This document shows positions 54,702 to 64,000 of a stretch of 64,000 nt of DNA, one piece after another. Source of the stretch: Mycobacterium fragae (lineage in GTDB: Bacteria > Actinomycetota > Actinomycetes > Mycobacteriales > Mycobacteriaceae); NCBI RefSeq assembly GCF_002102185.1, contig NZ_LQOW01000025.1, positions 171,549 to 235,548 of the forward strand, in the 5' to 3' direction. Positions within the stretch are counted from its first letter, which is position 1. Every line of letters starts with the position of its first letter. The notes below the pieces were generated by a model. The model was given only the letters and a program-made list of their open reading frames with translations, did not search any database and had not been told where the DNA came from. The translations under genes were made by a program, and so were the position numbers.

Positions 54702-54929
54702 TCAGATGCCCAGCGCGACCTCGTAGGCGACTGCAAAGCGCTGGATACCCGGGCTTGGCCGGAACAACGAGCCGCCGTTGGGAGACCAAGCAACCACCCG
54801 TAAGAGTCGTTTGCCCGGCGACAACTGCTTCCGGACGACGTTGGCCAGGGCGGCGCGAAGCCGATCCACGTCATAGCGGTCGATGTCGCGCGGCACGCCG
54901 ACATTCCACATGGTTTCTTCCACCGGCAT
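54702..54929 (-). CDS. Small hypothetical protein, 75 residues
   Basis: A 75-residue frame from ATG 54929 (a longer version from TTG 54968 is possible), 20 bases upstream of sseA on the same strand. It has an acidic/aromatic N-terminus ([20 protein letters not shown]), a basic helix ([21 protein letters not shown]) and a beta-like end. No family is recognised. It lies outside the left palindrome of the nuclease unit and may be a genuine small gene or sseA leader. Confidence 0.45.
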   Translation of the reverse strand: MPVEETMWNVGVPRDIDRYDVDRLRAALANVVRKQLSPGKRLLRVVAWSPNGGSLFRPSPGIQRFAVAYEVALGI

Positions 54930-55017
54930 CGCCCCAGTGTGGGGTGCGCATTGGGCGCAGCCCGACAACCCCGTCGGGCGCGCCAGGTTGCGGTTAGGTC
55001 ACGATCCGCGGCCGACG

Positions 55018-55074
55018 CGAGATCGACGTTTTGCAGGTCTGCACTCGATCTTTGGCTGCAAAACGTCGATCTCG
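55018..55074. repeat. Left 57-base palindromic element (19-19-19)
   Basis: Arm CGAGATCGACGTTTTGCAG (55018-55036), a loop of 19 bases (55037-55055), then the perfect inverse CTGCAAAACGTCGATCTCG (55056-55074). It can form a 19-base-pair stem. It lies 33 bases before the nuclease-like gene. A second copy with the same arm and loop sizes lies directly after that gene. Confidence 0.85.
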
Positions 55075-55107
55075 GCTGCTGTCGGAGGCTGATGCCACGA
55101 TGCGGGC

Positions 55108-55956
55108 ATGGGGGAGGTCGTCGTTGGCAGTCAGGCTGTGGCAGCAGGCCGGCTGACCAGACACGAATTGCAGCGCTGGTACCGCCCGATCTACCGCGGG
55201 GTGTACGTACCCAAGGGGCACGTGCCGTCGCTGCGTGATCGGACCGAGGGTGCGCTGTTGACATGCCGGCGTCAGGCGGTGGTCAGCGGGATCGCGGCGT
55301 CGGCACTGCACGGCGCCAAATGGATCGACGTCGATACGCCCGTCGAGTTGCTTGCGCCCAATGCACGCCCGCAACGCGGGCTGCTGGTGCGCAACGAGAG
55401 TCTGGCCGAGGACGAAATCACTCGGGTCGCAGGCATTCCCGTCACAACCCCGGCTCGCACGGCCTTCGATATCGGCCGGCGTCTGGAGCGCGACGACGCG
55501 GTGGCGCGCCTCGACGCCTTGATGTATGCGACACCATTCTCGGCCGAGGATGTGCTGCTACTGGCCAAGCGGTATCCGGGCGCCCGAGGGCTGCGGCGGC
55601 TGCGGGTGGCGCTGCCGCTTGTCGACGGGGGTGCCGCGTCGCCGAAGGAAACCTGGTTGCGGCTGTTACTGATCGACGCCGGATTTCCCCGGCCTGCCAC
55701 GCAGATACCGGTTTTGGACGGCTGGCGACCCGTCCGCATCCTCGACATAGGTTGGGAAGACCTCAAGGTGGCTGCCGAGTACGACGGCGATCAGCATCGA
55801 ACCAACCGCAGGGCATACGTGAAAGACATTCGGTGCCAGCAGAAATTGCAGCGCCTGGGCTGGATCGTTGTACGGGTCATCGCCGAAGACCGCAAGCCCG
55901 ACATCATCAGCCGTGTGGAGGACGCCCTGAGCTCCCGCGGGTACCACCGAGATTGA
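55108..55956 (+). CDS. AbiEi-like/DUF559 endonuclease-fold protein
   Basis: A 282-residue protein. The N-terminal part (about 5-40; AAGRLTRHELQRWYRPIYRGVYVPKG) is the winged-helix region of AbiEi-type antitoxin/regulator families. The C-terminal part (about 178-262) is a DUF559/Vsr-like PD-(D/E)xK nuclease fold: SPKETW (Glu181), RILDIGW (Asp213), AAEYDGDQHR (Glu224, Asp226, His230). The middle is a mixed helical linker (TPARTAFDIGRRL, ERDDAVARLDAL). No toxin gene is adjacent. Two copies of the 57-base palindrome flank it, and the TGA stop lies inside the right one. Start ATG 55108 is weakly supported by GGGAGG downstream only; a GTG further up is possible. Probably inserted, since I remember sseA and maf as adjacent in H37Rv. 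Confidence 0.8.
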   Translation: MGEVVVGSQAVAAGRLTRHELQRWYRPIYRGVYVPKGHVPSLRDRTEGALLTCRRQAVVSGIAASALHGAKWIDVDTPVELLAPNARPQRGLLVRNESLAEDEITRVAGIPVTTPARTAFDIGRRLERDDAVARLDALMYATPFSAEDVLLLAKRYPGARGLRRLRVALPLVDGGAASPKETWLRLLLIDAGFPRPATQIPVLDGWRPVRILDIGWEDLKVAAEYDGDQHRTNRRAYVKDIRCQQKLQRLGWIVVRVIAEDRKPDIISRVEDALSSRGYHRD

Positions 55957-56004
55957 CGTTTTGCAGGGGTCTACTCACACTTTGTCTGCTAAAAGCCGAT
56001 CTCG
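55948..56004. repeat. Right 57-base palindromic element, partly decayed
   Basis: Left arm CGAGATTGACGTTTTGCAG (55948-55966, one change from the left copy), 19-base loop (55967-55985), right arm CTGCTAAAAGCCGATCTCG (55986-56004, four or so changes). Outer bases ACC and GGT extend the stem. The loop still resembles the left copy (CACTC...TTTG). The C-to-T change creates TGA, the nuclease gene stop; the right arm encodes the last residues and TAG stop of maf. Confidence 0.8.
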
Positions 56005-56611
56005 GTAAGTGAGAGGCCCAGCCGTGCAAGTAGTTGACGGGTCAACGGCAGGCTCAGCCCGACGACGTTGGACGGGTCGCCCTCGATCCCCTCGACGAAC
56101 CAACCACCCAGCCCGTCGATCGTGAACCCGCCGGCCACTTGCAGCGGTTCACCGCTGGCGATGTAGGCGTCAAGATCTGCTTCCGCAGGACTAGCGAAAT
56201 ACACTGTGGTAGTGGCTGATTCGGCTTCGCATTCGGTGACTGTGCCGTCGTGCAGCCGCAGCACGCAGTGACCGGTGTAAAGCTGTCCGGAGCGACCTGC
56301 CATCGACACCCACTGCTGTCGCGCCTCGGGGATGGACCGCGGCTTGCCGACCAGACTGCCGTCGATGTGCAGCATCGAATCACAGCCGATCACAACGCAA
56401 TCGGACGAGATGGCCGGCTCGAGGAGATTCACGACGCGGTTGGCTTTCGCGGTCGCCAACTCGGTTGTCACTTCGATGGGGCCGGCGTCGGCACCCAGCG
56501 CTGCGACCACCGCGTCCTCGTCGACGCCGGAGACCACGACCAGCGGATCAACACCGGCCTGCCGCAACACCTTGAGCCGGCCGGGGGAGGCGGACCCGAG
56601 CACCAGCCGGG

Positions 56612-56615
<4 letters not shown>
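55989..56615 (-). CDS. maf: Maf-family nucleotide pyrophosphatase
   Basis: A 208-residue Maf/YhdE-like protein hydrolysing non-canonical or pyrimidine nucleoside triphosphates. Seen: [47 protein letters not shown] and [31 protein letters not shown] 56615 overlaps the accE5 stop (ATGA). The final codons (Glu-Ile-Gly-Phe-stop) are encoded by the right arm of the palindromic element, so the C-terminus may have changed when that element arrived. In H37Rv it is between accE5 and sseA as I recall. Confidence 0.9.
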
Positions 56616-58524
<1,909 letters not shown>

Positions 58525-58525
58525 C

Positions 58526-58540
58526 TACGCTGAGTGGCGA
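58526..58540 (+). promoter_or_regulatory. Leaderless -10 of birA
   Basis: TACGCT at 58526-58531 is eight bases before ATG 58540 and only two before the alternative GTG 58534. The spacing favours ATG 58540 as a leaderless start. Confidence 0.4.
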
Positions 58541-59355
58541 TGGATCGGGACCAGCTCAGACCGCCGTTGGACCCGGCGGCGTTGCGTGACGGGTTGGTGG
58601 GCTCGGGCCTGCCGTGGCGCCGGCTTGACGTGGTCGCCGAAACCGGCTCCACCAACGCCGATCTGATCGCCCAGGCGGCGGGCGGTACCGATATCGACGG
58701 GTCGGTGCTGCTCGCCGACTACCAGAACGCGGGCCGCGGGCGGCACGGCCGGCACTGGTCCGCGCCGCCGCGGGCGCAGATCGCGTTGTCGGTCGGGGTC
58801 GATGGGACGTCGGTGCCCCGCTCCGGCTGGGGCTGGTTGCCGCTGGCCACCGGCGTCGCCGTGGTCGACGCCCTGGACGCGGTCGCCGGCGTGACGGCCG
58901 GCCTCAAGTGGCCCAACGACGTGGTGGTGGACGGCGGCAAGCTCGCCGGGATCCTTGCCGAGGTCGCCGCGCCGAAGCCGGTGATCGTGCTCGGCTTGGG
59001 ACTGAACGTGACGCTGACTGCCGACGAAGCGCCGGACCCCGCGGCGACGTCGCTGCTGATGCTGGAGTCATCGGCTACCGATCGAAACACGTTGGCGCGC
59101 AGAATACTTCGCGAATTGGCTACCCGCATCGACGCGTGGCGCACCGCCGGGGGCGCCGACCCGGCGCTGGTGGCCGATTACCAACGGCACAGCCTGACCC
59201 TGGGTTCTCGGGTACAGGCCACACTGCCCGGTGATCGTGACGTGATCGGGCTCGCTCAGGCCATCGACGAGACGGGCCGATTGTGCGTAGACACCGGCGG
59301 TCAAACAGTTGCGATTTCGGCCGCAGACATCACACATCTACGTCCCAGCGTCTAA
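58540..59355 (+). CDS. birA: Biotin protein ligase BirA
   Basis: A 271-residue group I biotin ligase (no N-terminal repressor domain), which biotinylates AccA3. Seen: VVAETGSTNADLIAQAAGG, the biotinyl-AMP loop NAGRGRHGRHW, LKWPNDVVVDGGKLAGILAEV, and the C-terminal SH3-like domain LGSRVQATLPGDRDVIGLAQAID. ATG 58540 was preferred over GTG 58534 by promoter spacing. It sits divergently from accD5, close to its substrate complex. Confidence 0.93.
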   Translation: MDRDQLRPPLDPAALRDGLVGSGLPWRRLDVVAETGSTNADLIAQAAGGTDIDGSVLLADYQNAGRGRHGRHWSAPPRAQIALSVGVDGTSVPRSGWGWLPLATGVAVVDALDAVAGVTAGLKWPNDVVVDGGKLAGILAEVAAPKPVIVLGLGLNVTLTADEAPDPAATSLLMLESSATDRNTLARRILRELATRIDAWRTAGGADPALVADYQRHSLTLGSRVQATLPGDRDVIGLAQAIDETGRLCVDTGGQTVAISAADITHLRPSV

Positions 59356-59364
59356 AGTGCCAGC

Positions 59365-59883
59365 GTGCGCTACCCCGACAACGTGCTGGCCAGCGACGAA
59401 CAGGTGGTCCTGCATCGACATCCCCACTGGAAGCGGCTGATCGGAGCGGTCGTCGTGCTGATCCTGGCGAGCGCGGTGGCATCGTTCGTCGCCGCGGTGG
59501 TTAACAGCACCAATTGGGATCCGAACGCCAAAAGAGTCGTCTTCATCGTCATCGGGGCCATCTGGCTGGTGGTTCTCGGCTGGCTGACCCTGTGGCCGTA
59601 CCTGGGCTGGCTGACCACTCATTTCGTGATCACCGACCGGCGCGTGATGTTTCGGCACGGAGTGTTGACCCGCAGCGGTATCGACATCCCGCTGGCCCGG
59701 ATCAACAGTGTGGAATTCCGGCACGGGATCATCGATCGGATGTTCCGCACCGGGACGCTGATCATCGAGTCGGCGTCACAAGATCCGTTGGAGTTCCACG
59801 ACATTCCGCGCGTGGAGCAGGTCCACGCGCTGCTGTATCACGAGGTTTTCGACACCCTGGGGTCCGAGGAGTCGCCGAGCTGA
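59365..59883 (+). CDS. PH-domain (bPH2) membrane protein (Rv3278c-like)
   Basis: A 172-residue protein with two membrane helices (about 23-45 and 55-80) after a short cytosolic N-terminus, followed by a bacterial PH (bPH_2) domain: THFVITDRRVMFRHGVLTRSGIDIPLARINSVEFRHGIIDRMFRTGTLIIESASQDPLEFHDI. GTG 59365 is nine bases after the birA stop. Its 3' end overlaps the convergent GtrA gene by 46 bases. Function unknown, possibly membrane stress or envelope. Length equals the H37Rv protein as I recall. Confidence 0.85.
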   Translation: MRYPDNVLASDEQVVLHRHPHWKRLIGAVVVLILASAVASFVAAVVNSTNWDPNAKRVVFIVIGAIWLVVLGWLTLWPYLGWLTTHFVITDRRVMFRHGVLTRSGIDIPLARINSVEFRHGIIDRMFRTGTLIIESASQDPLEFHDIPRVEQVHALLYHEVFDTLGSEESPS

Positions 59884-60509
59884 GCAAGGCGGCTACGCCG
59901 CGAACGCCAAGCACGCAACAGCGTGACATTCCCGCTTCGAAAGCCGCCCTCTTCGATGTTGTCCTCGAAAACCTCGGCGATGCCGCCGGCGGTGAGAGCC
60001 GACTCCAGCGCCTTCTCCTTGCGGCCGTATTCGTCCGGGAAGACCCAGCGCCGGAACGCCCAGAAGCGGAACGCCATCTGCAGCAGGTTCCCGATGATGT
60101 ACGCCGAGATGAAGTCGGCAATGTTCTCCACGGTCAACGACACCGTCGGCACCCGCAGCTGAAGGATGTAGCTGGAGATCCACAACGGTGCCATGGAGAG
60201 CAGCACGCCGACTCCGCTGAAGGCGAAGAACAGCAGGGCCTCGTGGTGACGCTCCCGGCCACCCCGGTCCCGGAAACTCCACTCCCGGTTCAAAATGTAG
60301 GACGCGATGACAGCGACGATGCCCGCGATGACCTTGGCGGTCACCGGCTTGGGCTCCAAGATCGTCAGCTTGAGGGTGTAGAAGATCGCCGAGTCGATGA
60401 TGAAGGTGGTGGCCCCGACGATGACGAATTTGATCAGTTCGTGGTGGCGTTCGGCGTAAGGGCGGATGGTCCCCGGTAACCGCGCAATCGTGGCGTCGGT
60501 GAATGACAC
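59838..60509 (-). CDS. GtrA-family membrane protein
   Basis: A 223-residue protein with the four-helix GtrA core (ELIKFVIVGATTFIIDSAIFYTLKL; KVIAGIVAVIASYILNREWSFRDRG; LLFFAFSGVGVLLSMAPLWISSYIL; ISAYIIGNLLQMAFRFWAFRRWVFP) and a charged cytosolic tail. GtrA-like proteins are thought to flip lipid-linked sugars for cell-wall glycans such as arabinogalactan. GTG 60509 was chosen; the frame is open to 60893. It is divergent from purK with 52 bases between starts. Confidence 0.85.
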   Translation of the reverse strand: MSFTDATIARLPGTIRPYAERHHELIKFVIVGATTFIIDSAIFYTLKLTILEPKPVTAKVIAGIVAVIASYILNREWSFRDRGGRERHHEALLFFAFSGVGVLLSMAPLWISSYILQLRVPTVSLTVENIADFISAYIIGNLLQMAFRFWAFRRWVFPDEYGRKEKALESALTAGGIAEVFEDNIEEGGFRSGNVTLLRAWRSRRSRLAQLGDSSDPRVSKTS

Positions 60510-60561
60510 AGCTCGCCAGTGTACGTATTGGCGGTTCGTCGTGCCATGACACCATGATTGC

Positions 60562-61785
60562 GTGACGAGTACGCCCACCGCTGGGCCGCAGGTCGCGATG
60601 GTCGGCGGCGGCCAACTTGCCCGGATGACGCACCAGGCCGCGATCGCTTTGGGGCAGACTCTGCGGGTGTTGGCGGCCGACGCCGACGACCCCGCGGCCC
60701 AGGTGAGCCCGGACGTGGTGATCGGATCGCACACCAGCCTCGACGATCTGCGCCGCGTCGCCACCGGCGCCGACGCACTGACCTTCGACCACGAGCACGT
60801 CCCGACCGAGCTGCTGGAGAAGCTGGTCGCCGAGGGCGTCAACGTGGCGCCGCCGCCGGAAGCTCTGGTGCACGCGCAGGACAAACTCGTCATGCGGCGA
60901 CGGCTGGAGGCGCTCGGCGCACCGGTGCCGCGCTACGCCGCCGTCGAGAGCCCCGACGCCATCGACGCCGTCGACGCCTTCGCCCGGCGCGTTGACGGCC
61001 CGCTCGTGGTCAAGGCAGTGCGCGGCGGTTACGACGGCCGCGGGGTGCGGATGGCGGACGATTTGGCGCAGGCCCGCGAGATCGCCGGCCAGTTTTTGGA
61101 TTCCGGCGTTCCGGTTTTGGTCGAGGAGCGGGTGTCGATGCGCCGCGAGCTCTCCGCGCTGGTCGCGCGATCGCCGTTCGGCCAAGGGGCGGCGTGGCCG
61201 GTGGTACAGACAGTGCAACGCGACGGCATCTGTGTGCTGGTGATCGCGCCGGCGCCGGCGCTGCCCGCCGACCTCGGCGCCGGGGCCCAACAGTTGGCGC
61301 TGCGCTTGGCCGCCGAACTCGGCGTCGTCGGTGTGCTGGCGGTCGAGCTGTTCGAGACGACCGATGGGGCGATACTCATCAACGAACTCGCGATGCGCCC
61401 GCACAACTCCGGGCATTGGACCATGGACGGCGCGCGGACCAGCCAGTTCGAACAACATCTGCGTGCCGTACTGGACTATCCGCTCGGCGACACCGACGCC
61501 ACCGTGCCGGTGACGGTGATGGCCAACGTGCTGGGTGCGGTGCAAACCCCGACGATGACCGTCGACGAGCGACTGCATCATCTGTTCGCGCGGATGCCCG
61601 AGGCCCGGGTGCACCTCTACGGCAAGGGTGAACGACCGGGCCGCAAGATCGGCCACGTCAACTTTCTCGGCCACTTCGACAGCGGCGACGTAACGCGGCT
61701 GGCGAATTTGCGTGAACGCGCCGAGCTGGCGGCACACTGGTTGTCGCATGGGCAGTGGACGGATGGATGGGATCCACATGGTTGA
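60562..61785 (+). CDS. purK: N5-carboxyaminoimidazole ribonucleotide synthase PurK
   Basis: A 407-residue ATP-grasp enzyme converting AIR, bicarbonate and ATP to N5-CAIR in purine synthesis. Seen: [52 protein letters not shown] (ATP site), [31 protein letters not shown] and [21 protein letters not shown] 60562 start. Its stop lies inside the purE 5' end (8-base overlap), so purK and purE are one operon. Confidence 0.94.
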   Translation: MTSTPTAGPQVAMVGGGQLARMTHQAAIALGQTLRVLAADADDPAAQVSPDVVIGSHTSLDDLRRVATGADALTFDHEHVPTELLEKLVAEGVNVAPPPEALVHAQDKLVMRRRLEALGAPVPRYAAVESPDAIDAVDAFARRVDGPLVVKAVRGGYDGRGVRMADDLAQAREIAGQFLDSGVPVLVEERVSMRRELSALVARSPFGQGAAWPVVQTVQRDGICVLVIAPAPALPADLGAGAQQLALRLAAELGVVGVLAVELFETTDGAILINELAMRPHNSGHWTMDGARTSQFEQHLRAVLDYPLGDTDATVPVTVMANVLGAVQTPTMTVDERLHHLFARMPEARVHLYGKGERPGRKIGHVNFLGHFDSGDVTRLANLRERAELAAHWLSHGQWTDGWDPHG

Positions 61786-62293
61786 GCAACCCCGCGTTGG
61801 GGTGATCATGGGCAGCGACAGCGACTGGTCGGTGATGGCCGACGCCGCCGAGGCGCTGGCCGAGTTCGACGTGGGGTACGAGGTCGGTGTGGTCTCGGCG
61901 CATCGCACTCCCGGGCGCATGCTCGACTACGCGCGCGGCGCGGCCGACCGGGGCATCGAAGTGATCATCGCCGGCGCGGGCGGCGCGGCCCACCTGCCGG
62001 GCATGGTGGCCTCGGCCACGGCGCTGCCGGTGATCGGGGTTCCCGTGCCTCTGGCGCGGCTCGACGGCCTGGACTCGCTGTTGTCGATCGCACAGATGCC
62101 GGCCGGGGTGCCGGTGGCCACCGTGTCGATCGGTGGCGCGCGCAATGCCGGCCTGTTGGCGGTGCGCATTCTGGCGGTTGCGGATCCGGCGCTGCGAAGC
62201 CGGATCGTCGCATTTCAGGAGCGGCTTGCCGAGTCGGTGCTGGCCAAGGATGCCGCCCTCAAAAGCCGGCAAGGTAAGGTTACCGGCCAGTAG
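61778..62293 (+). CDS. purE: N5-CAIR mutase PurE
   Basis: A 171-residue class I PurE converting N5-CAIR to CAIR. Motifs: [14 protein letters not shown] (CO2-site Ser), [10 protein letters not shown] and [15 protein letters not shown], then VIGVPV and [26 protein letters not shown] 61778 overlaps the purK stop. It is followed 14 bases later by fadE25. Confidence 0.95.
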   Translation: MVEQPRVGVIMGSDSDWSVMADAAEALAEFDVGYEVGVVSAHRTPGRMLDYARGAADRGIEVIIAGAGGAAHLPGMVASATALPVIGVPVPLARLDGLDSLLSIAQMPAGVPVATVSIGGARNAGLLAVRILAVADPALRSRIVAFQERLAESVLAKDAALKSRQGKVTGQ

Positions 62294-62307
62294 CAAAGGA
62301 GGCCAGG

Positions 62308-63477
62308 ATGGCTCAGTGGGCCGGCGACCCATCGTTTGACCTGTTCAAGGTGCCCGAGGAGCACGACGAGCTGCGGGCGGCGATCCGCGCATTGGCGGAA
62401 AAAGAAATCGCACCCTACGCCGCCGAGGTCGACGAGGAGTCGCGCTTTCCAGAAGAAGCACTGGCGGCGCTGAACGCGTCCGGTTTCAACGCCGTCCACA
62501 TTCCCGAGCAGTACGGCGGGCAGGGCGCGGACTCGGTAGCCACCTGCATCGTGATCGAAGAAGTGGCCCGCGTCGACGCCTCGGCTTCGTTGATCCCCGC
62601 CGTGAACAAGCTGGGCACGATGGGGCTGATCTTGCAGGGTTCGGAGGAGCTGAAGAAGCAGGTTCTGCCGTCGCTTGCCAAGGACGGGGCGATGGCGTCG
62701 TATGCGCTCTCCGAGCGGGAGGCCGGCAGCGACGCGGCGTCCATGCGGACCCGGGCCAAGGCGGACGGGGATGACTGGATCCTCAACGGGGCCAAGTGCT
62801 GGATCACCAACGGCGGCAGGTCGACCTGGTACACCGTGATGGCGGTGACCGATCCGGACAAGGGGCCCAACGGGATCTCGGCGTTCATGGTGCATAAGGA
62901 CGACGAAGGCTTCTCCGTTGGGCCCAAGGAAAAGAAGATGGGCATCAAGGGCTCGCCGACCACCGAGCTGTACTTCGAGGATTGCCGTATCCCCGGCGAT
63001 CGGATCATCGGTGAACCCGGCACCGGGTTCAAGACCGCGCTGCAGACCCTCGACCACACCCGTCCCACCGTCGGTGCGCAGGCCGTAGGCATTGCGCAGG
63101 GCGCGTTGGATGCCACGATCGCGTATACCAAGGACCGCAAGCAATTCGGCAAGTCGATCTCGGAGTTCCAGGGTGTGCAATTCGAGATTGCCGATATGGC
63201 AATGAAAGTCGAAGCGGCCCGGCTGATGGTCTATACCGCCGCTGCCCGCGCCGAGCGCGGCGAGCCCAACCTCGGATTCATCTCGGCCGCCGCAAAATGC
63301 TTCGCCTCTGACACCGCCATGGACGTGACCGAGTCAGCCGTGCAACTGTTCGGCGGCGCCGGCTATACCACTGACTTCCCGGTCGAGCGGTTTATGCGCG
63401 ACGCCAAGATCACTCAGATTTACGAGGGCACCAACCAGATTCAGCGCGTGGTGATGTCACGCGCAGTGCTGCGCTGA
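62308..63477 (+). CDS. fadE25: Acyl-CoA dehydrogenase FadE25
   Basis: A 389-residue flavin acyl-CoA dehydrogenase. Seen: YALSEREAGSDAASMRTRA (FAD), CWITNGGRSTWYTVMA, VGAQAVGIAQGALDATIAYTKDRKQFGKSISEFQGVQFEIADMA, and FGGAGYTTDFPVERFMRDAKITQIYEGTNQIQR with the catalytic Glu region near IYEGT. ATG 62308 has AAAGGAGG eight bases upstream. It follows purE, which is not functionally related. Substrate length is not known. Confidence 0.95.
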   Translation: MAQWAGDPSFDLFKVPEEHDELRAAIRALAEKEIAPYAAEVDEESRFPEEALAALNASGFNAVHIPEQYGGQGADSVATCIVIEEVARVDASASLIPAVNKLGTMGLILQGSEELKKQVLPSLAKDGAMASYALSEREAGSDAASMRTRAKADGDDWILNGAKCWITNGGRSTWYTVMAVTDPDKGPNGISAFMVHKDDEGFSVGPKEKKMGIKGSPTTELYFEDCRIPGDRIIGEPGTGFKTALQTLDHTRPTVGAQAVGIAQGALDATIAYTKDRKQFGKSISEFQGVQFEIADMAMKVEAARLMVYTAAARAERGEPNLGFISAAAKCFASDTAMDVTESAVQLFGGAGYTTDFPVERFMRDAKITQIYEGTNQIQRVVMSRAVLR

Positions 63478-63499
63478 GTTGTAGACCGTTGGTGGGCCG

Positions 63500-63931
63500 T
63501 CAGAACGGCGGTGGCTCGTCGTCGCTGTCGCCCGGTGGCGCGGGAACGAAGGAAACCACCTGGCGTTGTCGGCGCTCGGTTTGCAGGGCCACATTTTGTC
63601 GACGTTCGGCGTCGATGCGGTGGGCGCGGTCTTGGTCACGGGTTCGCTTGCGCCGGGGCATCATCGCGCCGCGATCGGCGCAGCCCGCATCGCGATGACG
63701 TGGCGGTGGCAGCGTGCTTGTGGGCACAGTCAACTGCGGTACGAGCAGCTTGCTGCCGGGCAACGTGCGGTAGGTGTGCCCGGTCGGCGAGGTCCAGATG
63801 ACCGTACCGTCGGGCAGCTGTTCGTCATGCCAAGCTGTCCAAAAAGTCTTGAGCAAGTGATGTTTTCGGCACAAGCACTTCAGGTTGGAGGCATGGGTCA
63901 GGCCGCCGACGTCGTATGGGATGGTGTGGAT
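63500..63931 (-). pseudogene. 3' remnant of a 13E12/DUF222-HNH family protein
   Basis: The minus strand encodes the C-terminal part of a 13E12 repeat protein: HTIPY, THASNLKCLCRKHHLLKTFWTAW, LPDGTVIWTSPTGHTYRTLPGS, the HNH/zinc region, then a basic tail. In intact members DHTIPY is preceded by CxFPGC and the DUF222 domain. Here homology stops abruptly at about 63930; upstream the same frame meets TAA (63970-63968). The N-terminal 300 or so residues are missing in this frame, so the gene is truncated, by insertion or recombination. Where H37Rv has Rv3273 after fadE25, as I recall, this remnant lies instead. Confidence 0.7.
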
Positions 63932-64000
63932 GCTCCTATGCAGCGTCAAGAGCCTCTGGTTTTCGGTTTAGGTCGGCTTGGAGTGCCCGATACAGTTCGG

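Noticed and set aside
55108..55956. AbiEi antitoxin of a complete AbiE toxin-antitoxin pair
   Set aside because: No AbiEii nucleotidyltransferase toxin is adjacent, and the C-terminus is a nuclease fold, unlike AbiEi.
55018..56004. Classical transposon with target-site duplication
   Set aside because: No transposase motif and no obvious direct duplication at the outer edges of the two palindromes; the unit was kept as a nuclease-with-repeats hypothesis.
63948..63954. AAGAGCC as an insertion-sequence end (ISL3-type ends begin GGCTCTT)
   Set aside because: The element would have to extend left into the HNH remnant, where no transposase is seen; seven bases are too few.

Overview
The window is about 64 kb of high-GC actinobacterial chromosome and is clearly mycobacterial. 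The gene order follows, in reverse orientation, the block I remember from M. tuberculosis H37Rv as Rv3332 to Rv3274c: nagA, sugI, dacB1, sigJ, sdhCDAB, cdd-deoA-add, sapM, upp, pmmB, deoD, amiB1/amiA1, lpdA, glpD2, nei, lhr, pcd, lrpA, lat, sigF, accA3, sseA, maf, accE5, accD5, birA, purK, purE, fadE25. A PPE gene, SapM, UsfY and Lat point to a non-tuberculous, probably slow-growing Mycobacterium. The species is not determined. All comparisons with H37Rv are from memory.

Layout. 1-9.7 kb: a TetR regulator facing a membrane methyltransferase, amino-sugar and peptidoglycan genes (nagA, sugI, a DUF1707 protein, dacB1), an SMP-30 protein coupled to a class III aminotransferase, and an ECF41 sigma factor (SigJ) facing its typical carboxymuconolactone-decarboxylase partner. 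9.7-16 kb: succinate dehydrogenase sdhCDAB and the nucleoside-salvage operon cdd-deoA-add. 16-19 kb: a multicopper oxidase divergent from a FetAB-type exporter. 19-31 kb: the sapM, upp, pmmB-deoD, amiB1-amiA1, lpdA, glpD2 and pseudouridine synthase core. 31.2-36.2 kb: an accessory stretch with an orphan pstS, a PPE gene and several unknown small proteins. 36-47.7 kb: nei2-lhr, a TetR regulator, and a lysine-catabolic locus (hglS-like DUF1338, pcd, lrpA, lat). 47.6-51.1 kb: a rearranged SigF stress locus in which usfY and three small genes are inverted relative to rsbW-sigF, with several SigF-type promoters visible and an anti-anti-sigma gene on the far side. 51.2-63.5 kb: the acyl-CoA carboxylase genes accA3, accE5, accD5 and their biotin ligase birA, sseA, maf, purK-purE and fadE25. 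At the right edge is a broken 13E12/HNH gene.

How the parts work together. Nearly all core operons are translationally coupled through ATGA, GTGA or TGATG overlaps. BirA biotinylates AccA3, which with AccD5 and AccE5 forms acyl-CoA carboxylase. Cdd, DeoA, Add, DeoD, Upp and possibly the PmmB mutase cover pyrimidine and purine salvage. Lat, Pcd and the HglS-like enzyme can take lysine to 2-aminoadipate and on through 2-oxoadipate to 2-hydroxyglutarate, with LrpA probably acting at palindromes before lat. Several genes look leaderless, with a TAnnnT-type -10 box 6-8 bases before the start codon.

Most unusual point: between sseA and maf, which I remember as adjacent in H37Rv, an AbiEi/DUF559 endonuclease-like gene is bracketed by two copies of one 57-base palindrome (19-base arms, 19-base loop). 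The right copy supplies the stop codons of both convergent neighbouring genes. This looks like an inserted unit of a nuclease gene with palindromic repeats.
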